The translations under genes were made by a program, and so were the position numbers. Below, piece by piece: positions 53,206-60,788 of a DNA stretch of 64,000 bases. Positions within the stretch are counted from its first letter, which is position 1. Each line of letters starts with the position of its first letter. This stretch comes from Pelomonas saccharophila_A (GTDB taxonomy: Bacteria > Pseudomonadota > Gammaproteobacteria > Burkholderiales > Burkholderiaceae_C), in the NCBI RefSeq assembly GCF_031458095.1, contig NZ_JAVDXU010000003.1:682001-746000 (forward strand), given 5' to 3'. The notes beneath the pieces were generated by a model, which was given only the letters and a program-made list of their open reading frames with translations, was not told where the DNA came from and did not search any database.

Positions 53206-54479
53206 GCCGTCACCACTTCAACCGGTTTGGGCAACTCGCGCACGCCGCGGATGACCGGGTGGCGCCAGGCCAGGGCGGCCAGCAGACAGGCCCCCACGCC
53301 CGAGAAGGCCAGGGCCGAGCGCAGGCCCATATGCTCGCCCAGCCAGCCGCCGATCAGGGCGCCCGGACCGGCGGGCAGCAGGATGAGCCAGCGCATCGTG
53401 CTCGTCATGCGGCCCAGCATGGGCGCGGGTGTGACGGCCTGGCGCAGCGACAGGAAGTTGATGAAGATCAGCACGGCACCGACACCGAAGGCGAACAGCA
53501 TGAGCCCGAAGCTGACCACACCCAGATGACCCGTCGGCGCCAGTGCCAGCTGCAGCCAGCCGACACCGCAGGCCCCATAGCCCAGCACCAGGCAGGGCCC
53601 CGGGCCGATGCGGCGGCTGATGCGGTGGCCGAAGATGCTGGCCAGCACCGTACCGGCGCCCAGCGCGATATAGGAGGCCCCAACCGTCTGGGGGCTCAAC
53701 TGCAGCTCGCGCGTGGCGAACAGGATCTGCACCACCAGCGCCGCGTTGTGGAAGAGCTGCCAGCCCCCGGTGGCCGTGGCCAGGCTGATGAGCAGCTTCT
53801 GCGAGCGCACGAAGGCCAGGCCCTCCTTCAGCGAGGCCCAGAAGGGACCACGGGTGAGCGACAGCTGCTCCTTGACGCGGATGCCGCGCAGGATGACGGC
53901 CGACGCCAGCAGGGCCAGCGCATCCACGGCCAGGGCCAACGGCGCGCCCAGCAGCTTGATCAGCACGCCGGCCAGGCCCGGGCCCACCACTTCGGCGCCG
54001 GAGCCGGCCAGGGCGTTCTTGGCATGGGCCTCGACGAGGCGCTCACGCGGCACGACCTGGGTCAGCACGATCTGCGCGGCACTGCCCGCCGTCGTGTGCA
54101 CCGTGCCGAGCACGAAGCCGACCACGTAGAGCCAGCCCATGCCCAGCCAGCCCATCCAGGCGGCCAACGGCACGGTGGCCACGGCGACGGCGAGCAAGGT
54201 TTCCCCTGCGATATAGACCGGCAGCTTGCGCATGCGGTCCAGCAGCACGCCCGAAGGCAGGGAGAACAGCACGAAGGGCAGGATCTCCATGGCCTGCAGC
54301 AGGCCCATCTGCGTGGGGCTGGCGTTCAGCAGCACGGCCGCCGTCAGCGGCAGGGCCAGCATGGTGACCTGCCCGCCCAGCGACGAGATCAGGATGGACG
54401 ACCACAGCCGCCGATAGACCACGTCGCGCAGCAGATCGCCGGGCGCGAGGGTGAAAAACTGGATCAGACGAGACCACAT
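53202..54479 (-). CDS. MFS transporter (EntS/DHA3-like exporter)
   Basis: A 425-residue protein with about 12 membrane helices. The N-terminus (YRRLWSSILISSLGGQVTMLALPLTAA) and the loop LPSGVLLDRMRKLPVYI match the DHA3/EntS group of major facilitator exporters. Substrate is not predictable; macrolide or siderophore export is typical for the group. Likely start is MWSRLIQFFTLAPGDLL at 54479. It is followed by the GNAT gene, so a drug-resistance or metabolite-detoxification pair is possible. The 150 bases upstream hold nothing recognisable. Confidence 0.88.
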   Translation of the reverse strand: MWSRLIQFFTLAPGDLLRDVVYRRLWSSILISSLGGQVTMLALPLTAAVLLNASPTQMGLLQAMEILPFVLFSLPSGVLLDRMRKLPVYIAGETLLAVAVATVPLAAWMGWLGMGWLYVVGFVLGTVHTTAGSAAQIVLTQVVPRERLVEAHAKNALAGSGAEVVGPGLAGVLIKLLGAPLALAVDALALLASAVILRGIRVKEQLSLTRGPFWASLKEGLAFVRSQKLLISLATATGGWQLFHNAALVVQILFATRELQLSPQTVGASYIALGAGTVLASIFGHRISRRIGPGPCLVLGYGACGVGWLQLALAPTGHLGVVSFGLMLFAFGVGAVLIFINFLSLRQAVTPAPMLGRMTSTMRWLILLPAGPGALIGGWLGEHMGLRSALAFSGVGACLLAALAWRHPVIRGVRELPKPVEVVTA

Positions 54480-54629
54480 GGCTTGGCTCTACTCAGGACA
54501 ACTCGACACGCGGGCATCGCCCACGCGGACACAGCAACGCGCCAGCAAAAGCGCGGTCAGTCGAGGTCGAGGAGCTTGGTCATGCGGGCCATCCTAGCAG
54601 TGTGGCCGGACGGTGGCGCGTGCCAACGG

Positions 54630-55010
54630 TCATGGATTGAGGATGACAAGTTCGGCGAAACCTGTTGCCGCATCGAAAGTGCGCGTCAGCGAACCGGGTG
54701 GTAGCGGCGCGACCAGCAGCTCGGCTGTCGTGCGCACCTCGCAGCCGGCGCAGACATGGCCGCCCAGCACACGGCCTGAGGCGTCGGACAGGCTGGCATG
54801 GAGGTGAGCGCCGGCCGGCGTCAGGCTGCCGCTCAGCGTCAGGATTTCCAGCGGGCCCTCGATGCGCGTCGACTGCGGTTCACCGGCAAAGCGCAGCTGG
54901 GCATGGGACAGGCTGCCAATGCCTGCGACGACAAAGCCGGTGCGCGCCAGCGCCTCCAGCGCGCCGCGCAGGTCATCGCCCGGGTTGAGGCGCAGCGGCT
55001 CCACCTTCAC
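54630..55010 (-). CDS. PPC/DUF296 domain protein
   Basis: A 126-residue stand-alone PPC (DUF296) domain, the fold shared with plant AT-hook proteins. Visible features are VAGIGSLSHAQLRFAG, LTLSGSLTPAGAHLHASLSD and GRVLGGHVCAGCEVRTTAEL, with the His and Cys positions of the bacterial family. Trimer formation is expected; the function in bacteria is unclear. The start overlaps the stop of the gamma-glutamyltransferase by four bases, indicating an operon. Confidence 0.88.
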   Translation of the reverse strand: MKVEPLRLNPGDDLRGALEALARTGFVVAGIGSLSHAQLRFAGEPQSTRIEGPLEILTLSGSLTPAGAHLHASLSDASGRVLGGHVCAGCEVRTTAELLVAPLPPGSLTRTFDAATGFAELVILNP

Positions 55011-56620
55011 CAGCCCACGGCCGCGCCATCACGTCGCGGATCGCTGGCCGCGACATAGCCTTCGACGCCCGGATCGCCCAGGCGCCAGATGAACTGGCCG
55101 GCGCCAAAGTCCTGGTAGCTGTCGTGGATGTCACCGATCTCGTGGCCGCGTGCGCGCAGGGCCTCGATGGTGCCCGCGGGCATATGCGGCTCGATGTTGA
55201 TGGACAGGCCCTCGTTGAACCGCCAGCGCGGCGCATCGCAGGCGGCCTGCGGGTTCTGTCCATAGCTGAGCATGCGCACCAGGGTCTGCAGATGGCCTTG
55301 CGGCTGCATATTGCCGCCCATGACGCCGAAGCTCATGACCGGCGCGCCGTCCCGGGTCAGGAAGGCCGGAATGATGGTGTGGAAGGGCCGCTTGCCCGGC
55401 GCGACCTGGTTGGGGTGGCCGGCCTCCAGCGTGAAGCAGTGGCCGCGGTTCTGCAGGCTCACGCCGTAGCCCGGCAGCACCAGGCCGGAGCCGAAACCCA
55501 TGTAGTTGCTCTGGATGAAGCTGACCATCATTCCCGACTCGTCGGCCGCGGTCAGGTAGATGGTGCCGCCCTTGATGGGGTTGCCGGCGCCGAAGACCTG
55601 GGCGCGGGCCGGGTCGATGAGCCTGGCGCGCGAGGCAAGATAGCCGGGGTCAAGCAGCTGGTCCGGGCTGACCGTCATGGCGCCCGGCTCCGCGACGAAG
55701 CGGTAGACATCGGCGAAGGCCAGCTTCATCGCCTCGATCATCAGATGCTGGGCCTCGGGGCTGTCGACGGCATGCGCCGTGACATTGCAGTGTTCCAGCA
55801 GCCCCAGCGCCATCTGCGCCGCAATGCCCTGGCCATTGGGCGGGATCTCGTGCAGGGTGTGGCCGGCAAAGTCCTTGGCCAGCGGCGTGACCCATTCGGG
55901 CCGGTAGGCCGCCAGATCGGCCTCAGTCAGCGCACCGCCGGTGTCGCGGGCGAAGCGGGCCAGGGCCTGTGCGATTTCGCCGCGGTAGAAGGTCTCGCCC
56001 TTGGACTCGGCAATCAGCTTGAGGCTGCGCGCTGCATCGGCAAAGCGGAACAGTTCGCCCACCTCAGGCGCGCGCCCCCCGGGGAGGAAGGCCTGGGCAA
56101 AGCCGGGCTGCGACGTGATCTCGCTCAGGGCTGCGGCCATGGCCCATTTGCCCTGCACGATGGGCGGCACTGCATAGCCGCGCTCGGCAATCTCGATGGC
56201 GGGCTGCATCAGGTCGGCAAAAGGCAGCTTGCCGAAACGCTCGCTCAAGGCTATCCAGCCACCCACCGCGCCGGGCACGGTCACGGCCCCCCAGCCGCGC
56301 CTGGGCATGACCTGACCCTGGAAGAACTCAGGCGTCCATGCCGACGGCGCAGGGCCCGAGGCATTGAGGCCGTGCAGGCGCTGGCCGTCCCACAGGATGC
56401 AGAAGGCGTCCGAGCCCAGGCCATTGCTGCAGGGCTCGACCAGCGTCATGCAGGCCGCCGCGGCGATGGCCGCGTCGACGGCATTGCCGCCCCGGCCCAG
56501 CATCTGCAGCCCGGCCTGGGCCGCCAGCGGATGCGAGGTCGACACGAGATTGCGTGCGAACAGCGGGCTGCGGCGGCTCGGGTAGCCGGCGCTCCAGTCG
56601 AAGCGGGTTGCGGTGTTCAT
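55007..56620 (-). CDS. Gamma-glutamyltransferase family protein
   Basis: A 537-residue Ntn-hydrolase precursor. LGRGGNAVDAAIAAAACMTLVEP is the typical N-terminal block, and the predicted autocleavage nucleophile is Thr353 in KGGTIYLTAADESG, leaving a small subunit of ~185 residues as in known enzymes. PFHTIIPAFL and FGVMGGNMQPQGH are late GGT motifs. The start MNTATRFDWSAGYP (56620) is preferred; no signal peptide is seen, so the enzyme appears cytoplasmic, unlike E. coli GGT. It may be a glutathione hydrolase or an acylase-like relative. Confidence 0.88.
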   Translation of the reverse strand: MNTATRFDWSAGYPSRRSPLFARNLVSTSHPLAAQAGLQMLGRGGNAVDAAIAAAACMTLVEPCSNGLGSDAFCILWDGQRLHGLNASGPAPSAWTPEFFQGQVMPRRGWGAVTVPGAVGGWIALSERFGKLPFADLMQPAIEIAERGYAVPPIVQGKWAMAAALSEITSQPGFAQAFLPGGRAPEVGELFRFADAARSLKLIAESKGETFYRGEIAQALARFARDTGGALTEADLAAYRPEWVTPLAKDFAGHTLHEIPPNGQGIAAQMALGLLEHCNVTAHAVDSPEAQHLMIEAMKLAFADVYRFVAEPGAMTVSPDQLLDPGYLASRARLIDPARAQVFGAGNPIKGGTIYLTAADESGMMVSFIQSNYMGFGSGLVLPGYGVSLQNRGHCFTLEAGHPNQVAPGKRPFHTIIPAFLTRDGAPVMSFGVMGGNMQPQGHLQTLVRMLSYGQNPQAACDAPRWRFNEGLSINIEPHMPAGTIEALRARGHEIGDIHDSYQDFGAGQFIWRLGDPGVEGYVAASDPRRDGAAVGW

Positions 56621-56742
56621 GGGCGCTGATTCTGCCGGTGTAAGGCTTTGCAACGGCGTCAACGTTGCCTCGCCAGGCCTCGTTGTTGCCCCAAGCTTTC
56701 GCGAAGCCGAACCGAAACCTGAAACCACCCTGGAGCCTCAAG

Positions 56743-57099
56743 ATGAACACGCTGAAGACCACCATCGCCACCGCCCTCATCACGCTCGCCTCTGGCGTGG
56801 CCCTGGCGCAGAACCCGACTCCGGCCGCCGCCACCACCGCCCCGGCCGCCACGAAGACCACGGCCACCGCCGCCGCTCCCGCCACCACCGTGGCTCAGGC
56901 CGCGACGCCGGCTCCCGCTGCCACGCCGGCCGCCAAGCCCGCTCCCGCCGCGACGACCACGGCGCCCGCTGCCCCGACGGCTGCAGCCGCCCCGGCCGAC
57001 GCCGCCAGCGGTGTCAAGCACGCCGCCAAGCACCACGCCAAGAAGCACGCCGCAGTCAAGACCGACGCGGCCGCCAAGACCGAGACCAAGACGCAGTAA
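56743..57099 (+). CDS. Exported Ala/Thr/Pro-rich small protein with Lys/His tail
   Basis: A 118-residue protein with a signal peptide (LITLASGVALA before QNP). The mature part is low-complexity Ala/Thr/Pro, ending in a basic cluster (KHAAKHHAKKHAA). No domain is recognised. GGAG lies about eight bases before ATG 56743 and a strong terminator follows, so it is a real, separately transcribed gene. A cell-envelope or metal-binding role is a guess. Confidence 0.75.
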   Translation: MNTLKTTIATALITLASGVALAQNPTPAAATTAPAATKTTATAAAPATTVAQAATPAPAATPAAKPAPAATTTAPAAPTAAAAPADAASGVKHAAKHHAKKHAAVKTDAAAKTETKTQ

Positions 57100-57118
57100 G
57101 CGCATCAGCGCTCCGCGC

Positions 57119-57154
57119 AAGGCCGCAGCCCGCAAAGGCTGCGGCCTTTTCTTT
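57119..57154 (+). terminator. Rho-independent terminator
   Basis: A 12-base stem AAGGCCGCAGCC (57119-57130) pairs with GGCTGCGGCCTT (57137-57148) around CGCAAA, followed by TTCTTTT. It ends the small plus-strand gene just before the convergent sppA stop, and the A-rich left flank could also act weakly in reverse. Confidence 0.88.
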
Positions 57155-58153
57155 TCAGCGGATCGGGCTCAACTCCTTCAGTGCCTTGACGGCGCCGGCG
57201 CCCATGGCGGCGCCAAAGCGCTTGGCCAGGCGCTCCGCGACGTTGTCGCGCGGCGTGTAGTCGATGACGTCTTCGGCCTTGACGACCTCGCGGGCCACGT
57301 AGTCCAGATTGCCGAAGCGATCGGCCAGGCCCAGCTTGACGGCCTGCTCGCCATTCCAGAACAGGCCCGAGAAGGTCTCCGGCGTCTCCTTGAGCCGCTT
57401 GCCACGGCCTTCGCGCACGACGGCGATGAACTGCTGGTGGATCTGGTCCAGCATGGCCTGGGCATAGCCACGCTGCTTGGCCGTCAGCGGGCTGAAGGGG
57501 TCCAGCATGCCCTTGTTCTCGCCAGCGGTCAGCAGGCGGCGCTCGACGCCCACCTTGTCCATCAAGCCGGTGAAGCCGAAGCCGTCCATCAGCACGCCGA
57601 TGGAGCCGACGACCGAGGCCTTGTCGACATAGATCTCGTCGGCCGCCGCGGCGATGTAGTAGGCCCCCGAGGCGCAAATCTCCTCGACGACGGCGTAGAC
57701 CGGCTTGTCGTACTGCTTCTTCAATCTCAGGATCTCGTCATAGACGATGCCGGCCTGCACCGGGCTGCCGCCGGGCGAGTTGATGCGCAGCACGACGGCC
57801 TGTGCGGCGTCGTCCTTGAAGGCGTCCTTCAGCGCGGCCAGCAGCAGTTCGGCGCTGGCTTCGCTATCCGCCGCGATCTCGCCGCGCACCTCGACCAGGG
57901 CGGTGTGCGGCGTGGCCGATGGCGTCACATGCTTGCCCTGCAGCCACAGGCTGTAGACCAGCAGGCCGGCCAGCGTCAACCAGAACAGGCGGAACACCGT
58001 GCGCCAGCGCCTCTCGATGCGCCTCTCCTGCAGAAACTCGCGCGCCAGCTGGGCCAGGGCGGCCTCGTGCTGGGGTGCCACCACAGGCGGCGGGGCAGGC
58101 ACGCCCACGGGCTCTTGCATGGGCGGGGGCAGGGAGTCGTCGGGGGTGTTCAT
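57155..58153 (-). CDS. sppA: S49 signal peptide peptidase
   Basis: A 332-residue membrane-anchored serine protease of the short SppA type. A Pro-rich cytoplasmic N-terminus and a helix at ~52-72 (TVFRLFWLTLAGLLVYSLWL) precede the protease domain. The Ser/Lys dyad is Ser162 (ICASGAYYIA) and Lys214 (GENKGMLDPF), 52 residues apart as in the B. subtilis enzyme. It degrades cleaved signal peptides. Ends near the convergent terminator and follows the Rieske gene by one base. Confidence 0.93.
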   Translation of the reverse strand: MNTPDDSLPPPMQEPVGVPAPPPVVAPQHEAALAQLAREFLQERRIERRWRTVFRLFWLTLAGLLVYSLWLQGKHVTPSATPHTALVEVRGEIAADSEASAELLLAALKDAFKDDAAQAVVLRINSPGGSPVQAGIVYDEILRLKKQYDKPVYAVVEEICASGAYYIAAAADEIYVDKASVVGSIGVLMDGFGFTGLMDKVGVERRLLTAGENKGMLDPFSPLTAKQRGYAQAMLDQIHQQFIAVVREGRGKRLKETPETFSGLFWNGEQAVKLGLADRFGNLDYVAREVVKAEDVIDYTPRDNVAERLAKRFGAAMGAGAVKALKELSPIR

Positions 58154-58154
58154 A

Positions 58155-58541
58155 TCAACCTTCGAAAGCAGGTTTGGTGTCGCGGGTCGGGTGCCAGTAC
58201 ACCTCGCCGTCGCGCTCGGTCAGCTCGATCTTGGTCAGGCGCCCGCGGTTGCAAGGGCCCATCAGGCATTGGCCGCTCAAGGGGTCGTAGACGGCGCCAT
58301 GGATGCTGCACATGATGAAGCGCTTGTCGTTGTCCAGGAACTCGCCCTCCTGCCAGTCCATCTCGGTCGGCACATGGGCGCAGCGGTTCAGATAGGCCAC
58401 CGCCTTGCCGTCAAAGCGCAGCGCAAAGGCCCGCACGGGCTCGCGCCACTGGATGACATCGAAGCTGACCGCCTTGCCGCGCTCGGGCAGGTCGGCGGAA
58501 GCGCACAGGCGCTGCGGCGGCGCGACGTCTTGCTCAGGCAT
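58155..58541 (-). CDS. Rieske-type 2Fe-2S protein
   Basis: A 128-residue soluble ferredoxin. The cluster ligands are Cys54-x-His56 (NRCAHVPTE) and Cys78-x2-His81 (MCSIHGAVYD), spaced as in Rieske domains of oxygenases. No membrane anchor is seen. It lies between the HAD gene (overlap of eight bases) and sppA, an order common in Burkholderiales. The redox partner is unknown. Confidence 0.93.
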   Translation of the reverse strand: MPEQDVAPPQRLCASADLPERGKAVSFDVIQWREPVRAFALRFDGKAVAYLNRCAHVPTEMDWQEGEFLDNDKRFIMCSIHGAVYDPLSGQCLMGPCNRGRLTKIELTERDGEVYWHPTRDTKPAFEG

Positions 58542-59193
58542 GCTCGATCAGCCAGTCGTGCAGTTCGCGCGTGGAGTGGGCGACGAAGAGCGGCCCGTGC
58601 TCGGCAAAGGTCTCGTGGTCGTGGGCGCCAAAGCTGACGCCCACGCTCGGCACGCCGGCGTTGGAAGCCAGCAGCAGGTCGTGCGTCGTGTCGCCGATCA
58701 TCAGCGTGCGCTCGGGCTCGACGCCGAACTCGCGCATCAGCTCCAGCAGCATCTGCGGATGCGGCTTGGAGCGCGTCTCGTCGGCCGTGCGCGTGCCATC
58801 GAACATCTTCGTCAGCTCGGCATGGGCCAGCACCCGGTCCAGGCCCACGCGGTTCTTGCCGGTGGCGACGGCCAGCCAGTGATGGCGTTCCTTGAGCGCC
58901 TGCAGCATCTCCAGCGTGCCGTCGAACAGCGCCACCTCGTGCTCGGACGCCAGGTAGTGGTGGCGGTAGCGCAGGCCCAGCTCGCCATAGCGGTCGTGCG
59001 ACAGGCCCGGCACCACATGTTCCAGCGCATCACGCAGGCCCAGGCCGATGACGTACTTGGCGCGCTCGAACTCGGGCTCGGGTTCGCCGATGTCGACGGC
59101 GGCGCGCTGGATGCAGCGGGCGATCAGCGCCGTGGAATCGAAAAGGGTGCCGTCCCAGTCGAAGGCGATGAGGTCAAAACGTTGGGGTCTCAT
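58534..59193 (-). CDS. HAD-IA family phosphatase (phosphoglycolate phosphatase-like)
   Basis: A 219-residue HAD hydrolase. Motif I FDWDGTLFDST gives nucleophile Asp12 and acid Asp14; motif II VATGKNR, motif III KPHPQML and motif IV MIGDTTHDLLLA are all present, with a helical cap as in Gph-like enzymes. The start ATG 59193 (MRPQRFDLIAFDW) overlaps the rluC stop by four bases. Longer in-frame sequence upstream lies inside rluC. Substrate unproven. Confidence 0.92.
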   Translation of the reverse strand: MRPQRFDLIAFDWDGTLFDSTALIARCIQRAAVDIGEPEPEFERAKYVIGLGLRDALEHVVPGLSHDRYGELGLRYRHHYLASEHEVALFDGTLEMLQALKERHHWLAVATGKNRVGLDRVLAHAELTKMFDGTRTADETRSKPHPQMLLELMREFGVEPERTLMIGDTTHDLLLASNAGVPSVGVSFGAHDHETFAEHGPLFVAHSTRELHDWLIEHA

Positions 59194-60188
59194 GGGTTCA
59201 TCAGCTTCGCACACTCGGGGGGCAGAGGCGCTTGCAGCGTCATCTCGGCGCCGGTGGCGGGGTGGTTGAAACGCAGGCTGCGGGCATGCAGGAACATGCG
59301 GTCGAACTTCGCGGGTCCGCGCGCCAGCTCGCGGTTGCGCTCGAAGTCGCCGTACTTGGGATCGCCGACTATCGAATGGCCGGCCTGCTGCAGGTGCACG
59401 CGAATCTGGTGGGTGCGGCCAGTCTTGATGGTCACGTCCAGCAGGCTGAAGCGCGGCGTCTTCTGCATGATCTTGACGAGGCTGATCGAGCGCTTGGCCT
59501 CCTCCTCGCCTTCCTTGCCCGGGCGCACCCAGCGCTCGCCGTCGCTGCCGACGAACTTCACCAGCGGCACGTCGATGACCTTGAGCTTCTCGGGCCAATC
59601 GCCCCAGACGAGTGCCGCGTAGGTCTTGCCCGTTTCGCGGTCACGCAGCTGGTCCTGCAGATTCGTCAGCGCGCTGCGCTTCTTCGCGATCATCAACAGG
59701 CCCGAGGTCTCCTTGTCCAGGCGATGCACCAGTTCGAGGAACTTGGCCGTCGGCCGGGCGCGGCGCAGGGCCTCGATGACGCCATAGCTGACACCCGAGC
59801 CGCCGTGCACGGCCACGCCGGCGGGCTTGTCGATGACGAGCAGGTGCTCGTCCTCGAAGACGACAGGGAACTCGCGCGCCGGCGCCTCGGGCTGGGCCGC
59901 GCGCTCGGGCAGGCGCACCGGCGGGATGCGCACCTCGTCACCGATCGCCAGCCGGGTGTCGGCCTGGGCCCGGCCCTTGTTGACCCTCACCTCACCCGCG
60001 CGGATGACGCGGTAGACATGGGTCTTGGGGACGCCTTTGAGCTCGCGCAGCAGGAAATTGTCCAGGCGCTGGCCGGCCGATCCTTCGTCCACGATGACGC
60101 GCCGGACCGCGGGTTTGTCCGTACTCACGGCGGCTGCCGACCCCGTGGCAGGGGCGGTATTGCCTGCCCCTATAATCCTTTTCACCAC
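59190..60188 (-). CDS. rluC: 23S rRNA pseudouridine synthase
   Basis: A 332-residue RluA-family enzyme. It has an S4 RNA-binding domain at ~38-90 (QRLDNFLLRELKGVPKTHVYR), then the synthase domain with the catalytic Asp158 in HRLDKETSG. Other family blocks are LVIDKPAGVAVHGG and TGRTHQIRVHL. No ATG lies near the true N-terminus; GTG 60188 (followed by GTG 60185) is the likely start, and residues further upstream belong to the rne leader region. It modifies the large-subunit rRNA. Divergent from rne. Confidence 0.92.
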   Translation of the reverse strand: MVKRIIGAGNTAPATGSAAAVSTDKPAVRRVIVDEGSAGQRLDNFLLRELKGVPKTHVYRVIRAGEVRVNKGRAQADTRLAIGDEVRIPPVRLPERAAQPEAPAREFPVVFEDEHLLVIDKPAGVAVHGGSGVSYGVIEALRRARPTAKFLELVHRLDKETSGLLMIAKKRSALTNLQDQLRDRETGKTYAALVWGDWPEKLKVIDVPLVKFVGSDGERWVRPGKEGEEEAKRSISLVKIMQKTPRFSLLDVTIKTGRTHQIRVHLQQAGHSIVGDPKYGDFERNRELARGPAKFDRMFLHARSLRFNHPATGAEMTLQAPLPPECAKLMNP

Positions 60189-60788
60189 GTTGCTGCCGTA
60201 AGTGTTTGATTCTTTTGATTTTAGCGGCGACAACGCGGGGCCCGAAGGGCTTGCCCCTCGGGTCACAACAGGCGATGCAACGCATCCTGCGGCCGACAGG
60301 CAGTTTCCCCAAGTGAAACGGCGGTTGGCGGCACGGTGTGGCAGAGCGATGACACCCGGAACCCACCGGCCTCTCTTCAACGGCCTCGAAGCCCAAAGAG
60401 ATCCGGTTGCCGAACAAGGTTTTCACGGCGCGAGAAAGCGCGGTACCCACCGCAACAGCTCGCGCCAGCGTCCAGCCCTCCTTCGCGGATGAGCCCTTTC
60501 CTCCCCCACCCGATGCGCCCCGCCGCGCGACCCCAGCCAGAAGCTGCGGTGGTCGTCCGGCCCGGCGTGCTCGCGTTCACGCGCGGCTGGGTCGAGGCAG
60601 AGCTTCCCTGCGCATGAAGGCCCGGTCGCATGCGCCAACGCCGCTCGGCGTCTGACCTCCGTCAGAAACCCGAGCGGTCCAGGGCACTCCTTCCACGGTT
60701 CCACGCCGTCGCTCGTGCGTCTTGAACGCCACCTTTGGGTGGCATGACGTGGCGCGTTCCTGCACGGGACGCGCGAAGGAGTGATGAC
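60189..60788 (+). promoter_or_regulatory. Long rne leader and divergent rluC/rne promoter region
   Basis: About 600 bases separate the divergent rluC and rne starts. For a 66% G+C region the stretch 60201-60224 is notably A/T-rich, with TAAAAT on the minus strand (60218-60223) a possible rluC -10 box. A perfect TATAAT lies at 60171-60176 on the plus strand, just inside rluC, but no -35 box is clear. The C/G-rich hairpin at 60241-60262 and two more near the start point to a folded 5' leader. No open frame resembles a protein. RNase E autoregulates through its long leader in enterobacteria; a similar role here is inference. Confidence 0.5.
60728..60774 (+). promoter_or_regulatory. Two hairpins just before the rne ribosome-binding site
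   Basis: GCCACC/GGTGGC with a TTTG loop (60728-60743) is followed by GCGCGTTCC/GGGACGCGC (one G-T pair, loop TGCAC, 60752-60774). The AAGGAG of rne begins two bases later, so folding could control access of RNase E or the ribosome to the start. Confidence 0.55.

Noticed and set aside
60171..60176. Perfect TATAAT as the rne promoter
   Set aside because: No -35 hexamer at 16-18 bases, and it lies inside the rluC coding start; noted only as a possibility.
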